Below, piece by piece: positions 29,590-39,285 of a DNA stretch of 64,000 nucleotides; position 1 is the first letter of the stretch; every line of letters begins with the position of its first letter. The notes beneath the pieces were generated by a model. That model did no database searches, was not told where the DNA came from, and was given only the letters and a program-made list of their open reading frames with translations. The position numbers and the translations under genes were made by a program. This stretch comes from Paraburkholderia nodosa (GTDB taxonomy: Bacteria > Pseudomonadota > Gammaproteobacteria > Burkholderiales > Burkholderiaceae), in contig NZ_MCNV01000007.1 of assembly GCF_001718195.1 (NCBI RefSeq), positions 62,001 through 126,000 on the forward strand, written 5' to 3'.

Positions 29590-30588
29590 CTACTCCGCCT
29601 TCGCGTCGCGCCGCAGCAGCGCGCTCACGGCGTCGCGCGGCGTGACACCGTCGAACAGCACGGCGCATACCGCCTGGGTGATCGGCATGTCGATGCCGTG
29701 CGCGCGCGCGAGTGCCAGCACGGCCTGCGCGCAGCGCACGCCTTCGGCCACGTGACCGAGTGCGGCGAGGATATCGTCGAGCGTGCGGCCGCTCGCGAGC
29801 TGCTTGCCCACGGTGCGGTTGCGCGAGAGGTCGCCCGTGGCGGTGAGGATGAGGTCGCCGAGGCCGGTCAGCCCCGTGAAGGTCTCGGCACGCCCGCCGA
29901 GCGTGACGCCAAGGCGCGTCATCTCGGCGAGACCGCGCGTGATGAGCGCCGCGCGTGCGTTCAGGCCGAGGCCCAGACCATCGGCAATGCCGGTCGCGAT
30001 CGCGAGCACGTTCTTGACCGCGCCGCCCACCTCCACGCCGACCACGTCGTCGCCGGTATAGATGCGCATCGCGCGGTGATGGAACGCAGCGAGCGTGCGC
30101 TCGCGACAATCGGCGGAGGCGCTCGCCACCGTCAACGCGACAGGCAGGCCCTCGCCGACTTCGCGCGCGAAGCTCGGCCCCGAAAGCACGCCGTTGCTCG
30201 CATGGCCCGGCAGCTCGGCCGCCACGACCTGATGCGGCATCAATTGCGTTTGCGCTTCGAAGCCCTTGCAGAGCCAGACGAAGTGCGCCGGCACGCGGCC
30301 CATGTCGCGCAGTGTGCAAAGCATGCCGCGCAGGCCGGCCACGGGCGTCGCGAGCACGACGAGATCCGCCTCGCCCGACGCATGGTCGAGCGCGGCGGCG
30401 AGATCCGTTTCGTATTCGAGATTGCTGGGCAGCGCGACGCCCGCGAGGTAGCGGGCGTTTTCGTGCGTCTTGCGCAAGGTGTCGACGAGCGCGCCATCGC
30501 GCGCCCACAACAGCGTGTGATGCGCCTGGGCGAGATGCCCTGCCAGCGCGGTGCCCCACGCTCCGGCGCCGAGAACGGCGATGTTCAT
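29590..30588 (-). CDS. gpsA: Glycerol-3-phosphate dehydrogenase [NAD(P)+]
   Basis: GpsA reduces dihydroxyacetone phosphate to sn-glycerol-3-phosphate for phospholipid synthesis. The 332-residue protein begins [20 protein letters not shown] with the Rossmann GxGxWG motif. It shows the Lys-containing [35 protein letters not shown] and the C-terminal Arg-rich block. secB follows upstream on the same strand with a 46-nt gap, a common pairing. Confidence 0.96.
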   Translation of the reverse strand: MNIAVLGAGAWGTALAGHLAQAHHTLLWARDGALVDTLRKTHENARYLAGVALPSNLEYETDLAAALDHASGEADLVVLATPVAGLRGMLCTLRDMGRVPAHFVWLCKGFEAQTQLMPHQVVAAELPGHASNGVLSGPSFAREVGEGLPVALTVASASADCRERTLAAFHHRAMRIYTGDDVVGVEVGGAVKNVLAIATGIADGLGLGLNARAALITRGLAEMTRLGVTLGGRAETFTGLTGLGDLILTATGDLSRNRTVGKQLASGRTLDDILAALGHVAEGVRCAQAVLALARAHGIDMPITQAVCAVLFDGVTPRDAVSALLRRDAKAE

Positions 30589-30634
30589 TCCGATACTCCG
30601 CACCGGTAGTTCGTGGAAACGATCAACGTACGCT

Positions 30635-31099
30635 TTAGTGCGTTGCGCTGCTTGCGCCGTCTTGCTGGGCGAGTTGCTGCAGGCGTTGCTCGTAGAGCGC
30701 CTGGAAGTTGATCTCGGCCAGGTGGATCGGCGGGAAGCCCGCGCGCGTGATCGCGTCGGCGATATTCGAGCGCAGGTACGGGAACAGGATAGTCGGGCAT
30801 GCGATGCCGACGAGCGGATCGACCTGTTCGGCCGGGATGTTGCGGATGTCGAAAATGCCGGCTTGCTTGGCTTCGATCAGGAACGCAACCTTGTCCTTGA
30901 CCTTGGCCGTGACGGTGCCGGTGACGATGATCTCGAACACCGATTCGGCGAGGCGCTCGGCCTTGACGTCGACTTCCACTTCGACCGAAGGCATGTCCTG
31001 CTCAAGGAAGATGGCCGGCGAATTCGGCTGCTCGAGCGACATGTCCTTGAGGTAAATGCGCTGGATATTGAAGAACGGCTGGTTGTTCTCGTCAGACAT
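30635..31099 (-). CDS. secB: Protein-export chaperone SecB
   Basis: SecB holds unfolded precursor proteins for SecA. The 154-residue protein has the typical sequence [30 protein letters not shown], and [24 protein letters not shown] for the tetramer core and peptide groove. The start MSDENNQP is standard. It lies between grxC and gpsA on the minus strand, the conserved order in this group. Confidence 0.96.
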   Translation of the reverse strand: MSDENNQPFFNIQRIYLKDMSLEQPNSPAIFLEQDMPSVEVEVDVKAERLAESVFEIIVTGTVTAKVKDKVAFLIEAKQAGIFDIRNIPAEQVDPLVGIACPTILFPYLRSNIADAITRAGFPPIHLAEINFQALYEQRLQQLAQQDGASSATH

Positions 31100-31195
31100 G
31101 GTGTATGGCTTCCCTGATTGAATGGATCGCGGCGGCATCCTCGTGACATCTCAGCGTCCCGAAAATGCGCCGCGCTACGGCAATGAACGGCAACA

Positions 31196-31228
31196 GGCCC
31201 GCGCAAGCCTCACTGGCTCGCGCGGGCC
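31196..31228. terminator. Strong hairpin between grxC and secB
   Basis: GGCCCGCGC / GCGCGGGCC arms (31196-31204, 31220-31228), extended by AGCC/GGCT inside, give a long stem. No T-run follows on the minus strand, so it may be a Rho-assisted terminator or a processing structure rather than an intrinsic terminator. Confidence 0.4.
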
Positions 31229-31326
31229 GAAACCCTGCGTCGCTACGTCACGCTGCGCAGCCCGCCTGCGGACCGAGGCCGCAAGGCTATCGGGCTGCGA
31301 ATCAGGCCTTGAATCCGCCCGTAACC

Positions 31327-31587
31327 TCAGGCGGCTTCGAGCAGCGGCATCAAGCCGCCCGCACGGTCGAGCGCGGAGAGGTCATCGTAACCGCCCACGT
31401 GCGTCTCGCCGATGAAAACCTGCGGCACGGTACGCCGGCCGGTGCGCGTCATCATCTCTTCGCGCCGCGCCGGGTCCCGGTCGATCAGCACTTTCTCGAT
31501 GTGTTCGACGCCGCGCGACTTTAAAAGACGCTCGGCCATCTGGCAATACGGGCACACCTGGGTGCTGTACATGACCACTTTGCTCAC
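31327..31587 (-). CDS. grxC: Glutaredoxin 3
   Basis: An 86-residue glutaredoxin with the dithiol site QVCPYCQMAE (about residues 11-15), the cis-Pro motif RRTVPQVFIG, and GGYDDL for glutathione binding. It uses glutathione made by the gshA/gshB products to reduce disulfides. The start is GTG, and the ribosome site AAGGAGG lies inside the end of the rhodanese gene. Start and stop overlap in GTGA, so the two are translationally coupled. Confidence 0.95.
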   Translation of the reverse strand: MSKVVMYSTQVCPYCQMAERLLKSRGVEHIEKVLIDRDPARREEMMTRTGRRTVPQVFIGETHVGGYDDLSALDRAGGLMPLLEAA

Positions 31588-32009
31588 TTCGAACCTCCTT
31601 GTTTCACGACCGGCATACCGGCCTGCTGCCAGGCGTTCACGCCGCCGTCCAGCACGTGGACTTCGGCAAAACCGGCGTCCTTCACGAGGCGCAGCGCCTT
31701 GTGCGACTGCTGGCCCGTCTGGCAGACCAGCAACACCGGGTTGCTCTTGTTCTTCACGAGCTGGCCGATCTTCGTCTCGAGTTCGCCGAATTCAACCTGG
31801 CGCGCCGAGGGCAGATGACCCTTCGCGAACTCACCCGCGGGACGCAGGTCGACCACCACCGCGTTGCGGCGGTTGATGAGCTGCGTCGCCTCGGCGGTGG
31901 AAACCCCGCCGCGGCCGCCGCGCTTGAGCGTCGGCCACAGGAGCAACCCTCCTGAGATGAGGACGATCGCGATGAGTACAAGGTTGATGTAATTGGTGAA
32001 GAACGTCAC
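31584..32009 (-). CDS. Membrane-anchored rhodanese-domain protein
   Basis: A 141-residue protein with an N-terminal membrane segment ([20 protein letters not shown]) and a single rhodanese domain whose active loop is [16 protein letters not shown] with the catalytic Cys. It resembles YibN, which stands upstream of grxC and secB in many proteobacteria. It overlaps grxC by 4 nt and diverges from gpmA. A sulfur-transfer or disulfide role is likely but unproven. Confidence 0.9.
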   Translation of the reverse strand: MTFFTNYINLVLIAIVLISGGLLLWPTLKRGGRGGVSTAEATQLINRRNAVVVDLRPAGEFAKGHLPSARQVEFGELETKIGQLVKNKSNPVLLVCQTGQQSHKALRLVKDAGFAEVHVLDGGVNAWQQAGMPVVKQGGSK

Positions 32010-32221
32010 GGAGGGGCCGCCGGAAAAAGGGAAAGTCGGAGAAATCGTGCGAAATCGGATTCGGACAATCCGCTCATTATAAAATAACCGTTTGTCGCAG
32101 GGTTACCGCCCCCCAGCCGGGGCGTGCCACCCGCCGGACCTGGACCGCCGCCATGGCGCTGCTGCCGTGTTGCGTCTTCCGTCCCCGATTACCGCTTCCT
32201 TCACTACCGACCGGCATCCTC

Positions 32222-32971
32222 ATGTACAAACTCGTACTCATCCGCCACGGCGAATCGACCTGGAACAAGGAAAACCGCTTCACCGGCTGGGTGGACGTCG
32301 ACCTCACCGAGCAGGGCAACCGCGAAGCGCAGCAGGCAGGCCAGCTGCTCAAGGAGTCCGGCTACACGTTCGACATCGCCTACACCTCCGTGCTCAAGCG
32401 CGCGATCCGCACGCTCTGGCACGTGCAGGACCAGATGGACCAGATGTACCTGCCCGTGGTCCACTCGTGGCGCCTGAACGAGCGTCACTACGGTGCGCTT
32501 TCGGGCCTGAACAAGGCCGAAACGGCAGCCAAATTCGGCGACGAGCAGGTGCTGGTCTGGCGCCGCAGCTACGACACGCCGCCGCCGGCGCTCGAGCCGT
32601 CCGACTCGCGCACGTCGTACAACGACCCGCGTTACGCCAAGGTGCCGCGCGAGGAACTGCCGCTCACCGAGTGCCTGAAGGACACGGTCGCGCGCGTGAT
32701 GCCGATCTGGAACGAGTCGATCGCGCCGGCCATCAAGGCGGGCAAGAAGGTGGTAATCGCCGCGCACGGCAACTCGATCCGCGCGCTCGTGAAGTACCTC
32801 GACAACATTTCGGATGACGACATCGTCGGCCTGAACATCCCGAACGGCGTGCCGCTCGTCTACGAGCTGGACGAGAGCCTCAAGCCCATCAAGCACTACT
32901 ATCTGGGCGACGCCGAAGCCATCGCGAAGGCGCAGGCCGCCGTGGCGAACCAGGGCAAGAAGGCGGGCTGA
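32222..32971 (+). CDS. gpmA: 2,3-bisphosphoglycerate-dependent phosphoglycerate mutase
   Basis: GpmA interconverts 3- and 2-phosphoglycerate in glycolysis. The 249-residue protein starts [20 protein letters not shown] with the phosphorylated His-9 in RHGES. It has [11 protein letters not shown] with the acid/base Glu and [11 protein letters not shown] with the second His. The 3' end has [12 protein letters not shown]. The longer frame to 32153 is rejected because the family starts at MYKLVL. It diverges from the rhodanese gene across a 212-nt promoter region. Confidence 0.96.
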   Translation: MYKLVLIRHGESTWNKENRFTGWVDVDLTEQGNREAQQAGQLLKESGYTFDIAYTSVLKRAIRTLWHVQDQMDQMYLPVVHSWRLNERHYGALSGLNKAETAAKFGDEQVLVWRRSYDTPPPALEPSDSRTSYNDPRYAKVPREELPLTECLKDTVARVMPIWNESIAPAIKAGKKVVIAAHGNSIRALVKYLDNISDDDIVGLNIPNGVPLVYELDESLKPIKHYYLGDAEAIAKAQAAVANQGKKAG

Positions 32972-33023
32972 GGCTTGGTGCTTCCCCTCGTCGGCCGCAT
33001 CCTGGCCATGCCTCGTTGATTCG

Positions 33024-33050
33024 GCCGCCGGTCCGTCGGGCCGGCGGCCT
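33024..33050 (+). terminator. Hairpin downstream of gpmA
   Basis: GGCCGCCGG / CCGGCGGCC (33024-33032 and 33042-33050) is a 9-bp stem 53 nt after gpmA, without a T-run. The rest of the 396-nt gap before ctpA shows no supported gene; it ends in an AT-richer stretch with TATACT (33301-33306) that may be part of the ctpA promoter. Confidence 0.4.
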
Positions 33051-33367
33051 GTCCGCAGGTCATGCCCTCCCGCCACGCGAAGCGCCGCGCGGCTTCGCCC
33101 CGGCACTCTGGCCGCGCTGGAATTCGTTGCACATTCCCCTTTTCTGTCTCTTTCCGGGCCTGGCTGGCAGGATTGCCAGCGCACTGCCAGCACCGTGCCA
33201 GAAGCAAAATTGCGGCACACGGTTTGCGAACCTGCCGGCTGCAGCACTGTCTTAGTCCCCATCGTACGCGCCATATACACAGCCACGGCGGGTGTGCAGT
33301 TATACTTGTCCGTCGCTTTTCCAATAGACGCTGCCACGCGCCTTTTCGACCGCACGCAACATACTCT

Positions 33368-34951
33368 ATGCGAAAGAACCTGAAAAACATCGGCCTGATC
33401 GCCGCTGGCCTCGCGACCGGCGTATTTGCCACCCTGCAGATTTCCGCCGAGGCGCAGCAAACCCAGCAGACGGTCGTAGAACCGCTGCCGCTCGACCAGC
33501 TGAGGCTCTTCGCCGAAGTCTTTGGTCAAATCAAGCATGAGTATGTCGTGCCGGTGGACGACAAGAAGCTCCTCACCGCCGCCATCAAGGGCATGGTGTC
33601 GAGCCTCGACCCGCACTCGTCGTATCTCGACAAGACCGATTACCAGGAACTCCAGGAGCAGACCAAGGGTCGCTTCGCGGGCCTCGGCATCGAAATCTCG
33701 TCGGAAGACGGCCTGATCAAGGTCATCTCGCCGATCGAAGACACGCCCGCCTACCGCGCCGGCATCCGTCCGGGCGACCTCATCACGCGCATCAACGACA
33801 AGCCGGTGCGCGGCATGACGCTCGACCAGGCCGTCAAGCAGATGCGCGGCGACCCGGGCACGAAGGTCACGCTCACGATCTTCCGCAAGACCGACGACCG
33901 CACCTTCCCGCTCACCATCACGCGCGCCATCATCAAGGTCCAGAGCGTGAAGTCGAAGATCGTGCAGCCGGGCTACGCGTATATCCGCATCACGAGCTTC
34001 CAGGAGCGCACGGTCCCCGACCTCGCCCAGAAGCTGCAAGATATCGCGCGCCAGGAGCCGAACCTCAAGGGCATCATCCTCGACCTGCGCAACAACGGCG
34101 GCGGCCTGCTGCAAAGCGCCGTCGGCGTTGCGGGCGCGTTCCTGCCGCCGGATTCGGTCGTCGTCTCGACGAACGGCCAGATCCCGGACTCGAAGCAGGT
34201 CTACCGCGACACCTACGAGAACTACCGCCTGCCGTCGTTCGACGGCGACCCGCTCAAGGGCGAGGCGGCCGAGTTCAAGACCGTGCCGATGGTCGTGCTG
34301 ACCAATGCCTACTCGGCGTCGGCCTCGGAAATCGTGGCGGGCGCGCTGCAGGACTCGAAGCGCGCGCTGATCGTCGGCAAGACGACGTTCGGCAAGGGCT
34401 CGGTGCAGACCGTGCGCCCGATGACGGCCGACACGGCGCTGCGTCTCACCACGGCGTACTACTACACGCCGAGCGGCCGCTCGATCCAGAACAAGGGCAT
34501 CCGTCCTGATATCGCGGTCGACCAGTACGCAGACGGCGATCCGGACGACGCACTCGTCACGCGCGAAGTGGACTACCAGAACCACCTCGCCAACACGCAG
34601 GATCCGGACGAGAAGAAGGAGCAGGAAGTGCGCGAGCAGGAGCGCATGGACATGCTGCGCCAGCTCGAAGAGCAGAACGACAAGAAGACGCCGGATCAGC
34701 GCCAGAAGGATCGCGAGCGCAAGCCGGTCGAGTTCGGTTCTACCGACGACTACATGCTCCAGCAGGCGCTGAACAAGCTCCAGGGCAAGCCGGTGGCCGA
34801 ATCGAAGTCGCCGATGGAGCGCCGCCTCGCGCAGCAGAAGCCGCCGACCTCGGCTTCCGCGCCGATCGCCGTGAAGCCGGGCGCGCTCATCATGGCGCCG
34901 GCTCCGGGCTCCGCCGCCGCGCCGGCCTCCGCTCCCGCGCCGACGAAGTAA
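33368..34951 (+). CDS. ctpA: S41-family C-terminal processing peptidase
   Basis: A 527-residue periplasmic serine protease. A signal anchor (NIGLIAAGLATGVFATLQI) is followed by an N-terminal helical part, a PDZ domain (about residues 95-170; GLGIEISSEDGLIKVISP), and the S41 core with the Ser in NAYSASASEIVAGAL and the Lys in VGKTTFGKGSVQT. The C-terminal 120 residues are charged, then Pro/Ala-rich. It trims the C-termini of envelope proteins. The start MRKNLKNIG gives a good signal; the frame upstream has no family match. Confidence 0.93.
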   Translation: MRKNLKNIGLIAAGLATGVFATLQISAEAQQTQQTVVEPLPLDQLRLFAEVFGQIKHEYVVPVDDKKLLTAAIKGMVSSLDPHSSYLDKTDYQELQEQTKGRFAGLGIEISSEDGLIKVISPIEDTPAYRAGIRPGDLITRINDKPVRGMTLDQAVKQMRGDPGTKVTLTIFRKTDDRTFPLTITRAIIKVQSVKSKIVQPGYAYIRITSFQERTVPDLAQKLQDIARQEPNLKGIILDLRNNGGGLLQSAVGVAGAFLPPDSVVVSTNGQIPDSKQVYRDTYENYRLPSFDGDPLKGEAAEFKTVPMVVLTNAYSASASEIVAGALQDSKRALIVGKTTFGKGSVQTVRPMTADTALRLTTAYYYTPSGRSIQNKGIRPDIAVDQYADGDPDDALVTREVDYQNHLANTQDPDEKKEQEVREQERMDMLRQLEEQNDKKTPDQRQKDRERKPVEFGSTDDYMLQQALNKLQGKPVAESKSPMERRLAQQKPPTSASAPIAVKPGALIMAPAPGSAAAPASAPAPTK

Positions 34952-34963
34952 CACGCCGTACCG

Positions 34964-35000
34964 CCTCGCGACCCGTGCGCCTCGTGCGCCGGTCGCGAGG
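34964..35000 (+). terminator. Hairpin downstream of ctpA
   Basis: CCTCGCGACC / GGTCGCGAGG (34964-34973 and 34991-35000) is a perfect 10-bp stem 12 nt after the ctpA stop, with a 17-nt loop and no clear T-run. It is a possible weak terminator before moeB. Confidence 0.4.
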
Positions 35001-35126
35001 CCGCCCCTCCTCCAGCCGCTGGCGTCGTTACAATAACGGCACGGTATTTCCCCGGCGCGCGCTCCCCCATTCAGGGCCATTCAGGCTCTCGAGTCCATCG
35101 CAGCGCCATCGAACCAGCGCATCGCG

Positions 35127-35888
35127 ATGAACGACGACCAACTCCTTCGCTATTCCCGCCATATCCTCGTCGACGAGATCGGCATCGAGGCGCAGCAGCG
35201 CTTTCTCGACGCGCATGCGATCGTCGTGGGCGCGGGCGGCCTAGGGTCGCCCGCGGCGATGTATCTCGCGGCCTCGGGCGTGGGCACGCTCACGCTCGTC
35301 GACAACGACACCGTCGACCTCACCAACCTGCAGCGGCAGATCATGCACGAGACGGCTTCGGTCGGCCGCGCGAAGGTCGAGTCGGGCCGCGACGCCATCG
35401 CGCGCCTGAATCCCGATGTGAAGGTGAACGCGCTGCAAACACGCATCGACGATGCGTGGCTCGACGCGCAGGTGCCGGGCGCGACGGTCGTGCTCGACTG
35501 CACCGACAACTTCGCCACGCGCCACGCCATCAACCGCGCGTGCGTGAAGCACCGCGTGCCGCTCGTCTCGGGCGCGGCGTTGCGCTTCGACGGACAGATC
35601 AGCACGTTCGACTTCCGCGACGACGCCTCGCCGTGCTACGCCTGCGTGTTCCCGGAAGATCAGCCATTTGAGGAAGTGGCGTGCTCGACGATGGGCGTAT
35701 TCGCGCCAACGGTTGGCATCATCGGCGCGATGCAGGCGGCCGAGGCGCTGCGCGTGATCGGCGGCATCGGTACGCCGCTCGTCGGGCGGCTCATGATGCT
35801 CGACTCGCTGCGCATGGAGTGGAGCACGATGCGCGTGGCACGGCAGCCGGATTGCCCGGTGTGCGGCGAGCGTCACCGGCACGCCTGA
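35127..35888 (+). CDS. moeB: MoeB/ThiF-family sulfur-carrier adenylyltransferase
   Basis: A 253-residue E1-like enzyme that adenylates the C-terminal Gly of a sulfur carrier protein (MoaD or ThiS). The nucleotide site is VVGAGGLGSPAAMYLAASGVG, followed by LVDNDTVDLTNLQRQI, the DCTDNFATR block, and zinc-binding Cys pairs CYACVFP and CPVCGERH. It could serve molybdopterin or thiamine synthesis; the sequence alone does not decide. A strong terminator follows. Confidence 0.9.
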   Translation: MNDDQLLRYSRHILVDEIGIEAQQRFLDAHAIVVGAGGLGSPAAMYLAASGVGTLTLVDNDTVDLTNLQRQIMHETASVGRAKVESGRDAIARLNPDVKVNALQTRIDDAWLDAQVPGATVVLDCTDNFATRHAINRACVKHRVPLVSGAALRFDGQISTFDFRDDASPCYACVFPEDQPFEEVACSTMGVFAPTVGIIGAMQAAEALRVIGGIGTPLVGRLMMLDSLRMEWSTMRVARQPDCPVCGERHRHA

Positions 35889-35910
35889 GGCCCGCGCGAG
35901 CCAAGGCAAG

Positions 35911-35940
35911 AAAAAAGCCCCGGACATGCCGGGGCTTTTC
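35911..35940. terminator. Bidirectional terminator between moeB and ptsI
   Basis: AGCCCCGG / CCGGGGCT (35916-35923 and 35929-35936) is flanked by AAAAA and TTTTC. This gives a good intrinsic terminator on both strands of this convergent junction. Confidence 0.88.
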
Positions 35941-35968
35941 GCATTTTCGCGTATCAGCAGGTGCACGC

Positions 35969-37708
35969 TCAGGCCTGGGCCACACGCTGCAGCGCGGCCT
36001 GCAGTTCCTCGGGCTCGTAAGCGGCCAGCACCTCCGCCACCGGTTTTTCCAGCGTCTTGAGCTGCGAGCGCAGGATCTCCTGCTTCACCACGAGCAACTG
36101 GCTCGGGTGCATCGAAAACTCGGTAAGCCCCATGCCGAGCAGCAAACGCGTGAACGACGGGTCGCCCGCCATCTCCCCGCATACCGAAACGGGCACGCCC
36201 GCGCGCTTCGCCTCGCGCAGCGTATGCGCGATCAGCTGCAGCACGGCCGGATGCAGCGGATCGTACAGGTCGGCCACCGCGTTGTCGGCGCGGTCGATGG
36301 CGAGCGCGTACTGGATCAGGTCGTTGGTGCCGATCGAGAGGAAGTCGAGACGGCGCAGGAACATCGGCAGCGCGAGCGCGGCCGCCGGAATCTCGATCAT
36401 CGCGCCGACCTGGATGTTGGGATCGTAGGCGAGGCCGGCGTCGTCGAGCTGGCGCCTGGCCTCGCGGATCAGGTCGAGCGTCTGGTCGATCTGCTGCGCG
36501 TGCGCGAGCATCGGAATCAGGATCTTGACCGAACCGAACGCCGAGGCGCGCAGGATCGCCCGCAACTGCGTGAGGAACATCTGCGGCTCGGACAGGCTCC
36601 AGCGGATCGCGCGCAGGCCGAGCGCCGGGTTCGCAGCCGTCTCGTAACCGTCGCCCGCATTCATGGCGTCGAGCGGCTTGTCCGCGCCCACGTCGATCGT
36701 ACGGATCGTCACGGGCAGCCCGTTCATGAGCTCCACCGCGCGGCGGTAGGCGGCGAACTGCTCGTCCTCCTCCGGCAAGTGGTTCTTGTGGTTCATGAAC
36801 AGGAACTCAGTGCGAAAGAGGCCCACGCCCGTCGCGCCCGAGTCGAGCGCGGCCTGCGCGTCGTCGGGCAGCTCGATGTTCGCGTACAGCTGGATCTTCG
36901 CGCCGCATAGCGTTTGCGTCGGCGAGAACTTCAGGCGCTGCAGCTTGCGCCGCTCGAGCGCCATCTCGCTTTGACGGTAGGTGTACTCCTCGAGCACGAT
37001 CGGCGCGGGATCGACGATCACGATGCCGTGGTCGCCGTCGACGATGATGAGATCGTCCTGGCGGATCAGCGCGCTCGCCTGCTGCACGCCCACCGCGGCC
37101 GGGATGCCGAGGCTGCGCGCGACGATCGCCGTGTGCGAGGTGCGGCCGCCCAGATCGGTGACGAACCCCTGGAAGGTTTGCCCCTTGAACTGCAGCATGT
37201 CGGCCGGCGCGATGTCGTGCGCGACGACGATCATCTCGTCGCAGCCGCCGTGCAGCGAAGGCGGCATGGCGCCGGCGAGCGACTTCAGTACGCGCTCCAC
37301 GACTTGCTCGATATCGGCCTTGCGCTCGCGCAGGTACTCGTCCTCCACGTCGTCGAAGTGACGCGAGAGGCGTTCGAGCTGTTCGGTAAGCGCCCACTCC
37401 ACATTGAAGCGGCGCGTGCGGATGAGATCGATGGTCTCCTGTACGAGCATCACGTCGTTCAGGATCATGAGGTGCACACCGATAAATGCGCCCATTTCGG
37501 AAGGGGCGTCGGCGGCGAGATCGGCGCGCAGCGTGTCGAGTTCGTGCTCCACGGCCTGCAGCGCCGCGCGAAAGCGCACGATTTCGTCTTCGATCTGCGC
37601 GTGCTCGATGAGGTAATGGTCGACGTCGAGCGCAGCCGGAGCGATCAGGTACGCTCGCCCGATGGCTATACCGCGTGATACGGGAATTCCATGCAGCGTG
37701 AACGGCAC
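35969..37708 (-). CDS. ptsI: PTS enzyme I (PEP-protein phosphotransferase)
   Basis: Enzyme I takes phosphate from PEP and passes it to HPr. The 579-residue protein starts PFTLHGIPVSRGIAIGRA. It carries the active His in GGRTSHTAIVARSLG (about residue 190), the PEP site in FRTEFLFMN and SIGTNDLIQYAL, and the Cys in VCGEMAGDP. The GTG at 37708 is preferred because AGAGGAGG lies five bases before it; the GTG at 37714 would overlap that site. A terminator separates it from ptsH, so it seems to have its own promoter. Confidence 0.95.
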   Translation of the reverse strand: MPFTLHGIPVSRGIAIGRAYLIAPAALDVDHYLIEHAQIEDEIVRFRAALQAVEHELDTLRADLAADAPSEMGAFIGVHLMILNDVMLVQETIDLIRTRRFNVEWALTEQLERLSRHFDDVEDEYLRERKADIEQVVERVLKSLAGAMPPSLHGGCDEMIVVAHDIAPADMLQFKGQTFQGFVTDLGGRTSHTAIVARSLGIPAAVGVQQASALIRQDDLIIVDGDHGIVIVDPAPIVLEEYTYRQSEMALERRKLQRLKFSPTQTLCGAKIQLYANIELPDDAQAALDSGATGVGLFRTEFLFMNHKNHLPEEDEQFAAYRRAVELMNGLPVTIRTIDVGADKPLDAMNAGDGYETAANPALGLRAIRWSLSEPQMFLTQLRAILRASAFGSVKILIPMLAHAQQIDQTLDLIREARRQLDDAGLAYDPNIQVGAMIEIPAAALALPMFLRRLDFLSIGTNDLIQYALAIDRADNAVADLYDPLHPAVLQLIAHTLREAKRAGVPVSVCGEMAGDPSFTRLLLGMGLTEFSMHPSQLLVVKQEILRSQLKTLEKPVAEVLAAYEPEELQAALQRVAQA

Positions 37709-37777
37709 GCGCACCTCCTCTGGTTATTTGATGCTGCGGCAAACCGCTGCAATGCGCTCTCTCAGACCCCGGCGATG

Positions 37778-37783
37778 ATTATA
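37778..37783 (-). promoter_or_regulatory. -10 box of a candidate ptsI promoter
   Basis: On the minus strand TATAAT occurs 70 nt before the ptsI start, downstream of the ptsH terminator. The -35 region is weak. It fits a separate ptsI transcript. Confidence 0.4.
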
Positions 37784-37860
37784 AATTCCAGCGCGGCGGA
37801 ATGTGGCCATGCGCACCTGTGCGCGCATGACTGCGGCGTTGTGCAGCAGTCGCCGCCCGC

Positions 37861-37891
37861 AAACAAAAACGCCGCGGCAAACCGCGGCGTT
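37861..37891 (-). terminator. Rho-independent terminator of ptsH
   Basis: The minus-strand stem AACGCCGCGG / CCGCGGCGTT (arms 37882-37891 and 37868-37877, 4-nt loop) is followed by TTTGTTTG, placed 30 nt after the ptsH stop. Confidence 0.88.
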
Positions 37892-37920
37892 CCGAGCAAG
37901 GCGCAATGACCACGCGCGTC

Positions 37921-38190
37921 TTACTGGCCTTCGCCAAACTTATCGGCGATCAGCTTGAGCAGCGCGCTCATGGCGTCGGCCTCGTCCGGGCCTTCGGTTT
38001 CGATCATCACCGTGCTGCCGATGCCCGCCGCCAGCATCATGACCCCCATGATGCTCTTGGCGTTGATGCGGCGGCCGTTGCGGCTCATCCAGATTTCCGA
38101 CTGATAGTTGCCTGCGAGCTGCGTCAGCTTCGCCGACGCCCGCGCGTGCAGGCCGAGTTTGTTCACGATGGTCGTTTCTTGTTGCAGCAT
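37921..38190 (-). CDS. ptsH: PTS phosphocarrier protein HPr
   Basis: An 89-residue HPr. The phosphorylated His is in NKLGLHARASAKL (about residue 16) and the Ser-46 region reads KSIMGVMMLAAG. The start MLQQETTIVN is standard. It follows the mannose-type EIIA gene by 85 nt, an arrangement typical of beta-proteobacteria, where this PTS acts mainly in regulation rather than sugar transport. Confidence 0.96.
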   Translation of the reverse strand: MLQQETTIVNKLGLHARASAKLTQLAGNYQSEIWMSRNGRRINAKSIMGVMMLAAGIGSTVMIETEGPDEADAMSALLKLIADKFGEGQ

Positions 38191-38275
38191 AGGTCGATCC
38201 GGACGCGGTGTGTGGAAGTGAGACTGGGTTGTTTCGCTGTGCCTTGTTGTTGGCTTTCGCTGGCGCGCCGCCGGC

Positions 38276-38857
38276 TCAGGTGCTGCCAGCCGGCCTGAAC
38301 ACGCCCGCCGCAACGCCGCCGGTGCAAGCCGCGCCGCGCGTCGCGGCTGCTGGCTGGCTCGCGCTCTGGCCGGCTACCGGATTCGCGGCCTGCTTTGTCG
38401 CGTCGGCAGTTGTTTCGGTGCAGGGCGTGGGCGGGCAAGCGCATTCGCTCGCAGGAGCAACGGGCGGCATGGTCGGGCCGATGGTCTGCACGCCCTTGCT
38501 CGCGCCGGCCAGCGCCTTTTCGACCAGCGTGTCGAGCGGCGTTGCCCGGTAGCACACGGCACGCACCAGCATCGGCAGATTCACGCCGGCCAGCACGCGC
38601 ACCTCGGGCACCGTGGCGAGGCGCGCCGCGATGTTCGAAGGCGTGGCGCCGAACATGTCGGTCAACACGAGCGCGCCGTTTTCTTCGCGCAGGCGCTCGA
38701 TCTCCGAATTCGCCTTGGCGACCACTTCAGCCGGGTCGCTGTCGGGGAGCACGTCGAGCGCGCCGATGCGCGCCGGACAACCGCCATAGATATGCGCGAT
38801 GCACTCGCGTAGCGCGGTGGCGAGCGGTGCGTGCGCAATGATCAGAATCCCTGCCAT
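38276..38857 (-). CDS. Mannose-family PTS EIIA with long C-terminal extension
   Basis: A 193-residue protein. Residues 1-130 are a mannose/fructose EIIA: GILIIAHAPLATAL carries the phosphorylated His-10, and VLTDMFGATPSNIA is family-typical. After about residue 135 a low-complexity tail rich in Ala, Thr, Pro and several Cys follows, unlike the ~140-residue family norm. There are no EIIB/C/D genes beside it, so a regulatory role with the neighbouring HPr and EI is likely. The ribosome site is weak. Confidence 0.88.
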   Translation of the reverse strand: MAGILIIAHAPLATALRECIAHIYGGCPARIGALDVLPDSDPAEVVAKANSEIERLREENGALVLTDMFGATPSNIAARLATVPEVRVLAGVNLPMLVRAVCYRATPLDTLVEKALAGASKGVQTIGPTMPPVAPASECACPPTPCTETTADATKQAANPVAGQSASQPAAATRGAACTGGVAAGVFRPAGST

Positions 38858-39285
38858 GTCAGCTTGACTGCAAAAAACGGCTCCGGTTGATGCTCGGACG
38901 ACCCCGTAGATCGCGTCCTGCAGCGCCAACCCCGCAGCCAGCCGTGAGCTCGCAGGGTCGGAACACGCGCCGCGCGGCAGCCAAAGCGTCTCGTCGACGC
39001 CCGCTTGCCAGCCCGGAACGCGGGCTCGCGGCATTGTAGCAGGGTCATTTTCGCGCACGCGAGGCGGTTCTGCTCACAGCGGCGACAGATATCGCGCGCG
39101 ATTCACAGGCTCCGCGTACGCGCTCGACCTTTCGTGGTCCAAAACTGCCCGCCAGTCAAGGTCTGGAGGGGGCGCCTGCCCTGCAAGGCGTCCACAATCG
39201 GCAAATGCAGCCATACGCGAGGCTTTCAAGTCCGCGCTCCAGGTGCGGGCCTCAAATGCGCCCGGTCCCCGTTTCGAAAGCAGAT
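38858..39285. other. Gap between the EIIA gene and gshB, no gene seen
   Basis: 428 nt between two minus-strand genes. Only open frames without family features are present; it presumably holds the EIIA/ptsH promoter and the gshB 3' region. I see no clear terminator or RNA gene. Confidence 0.5.
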
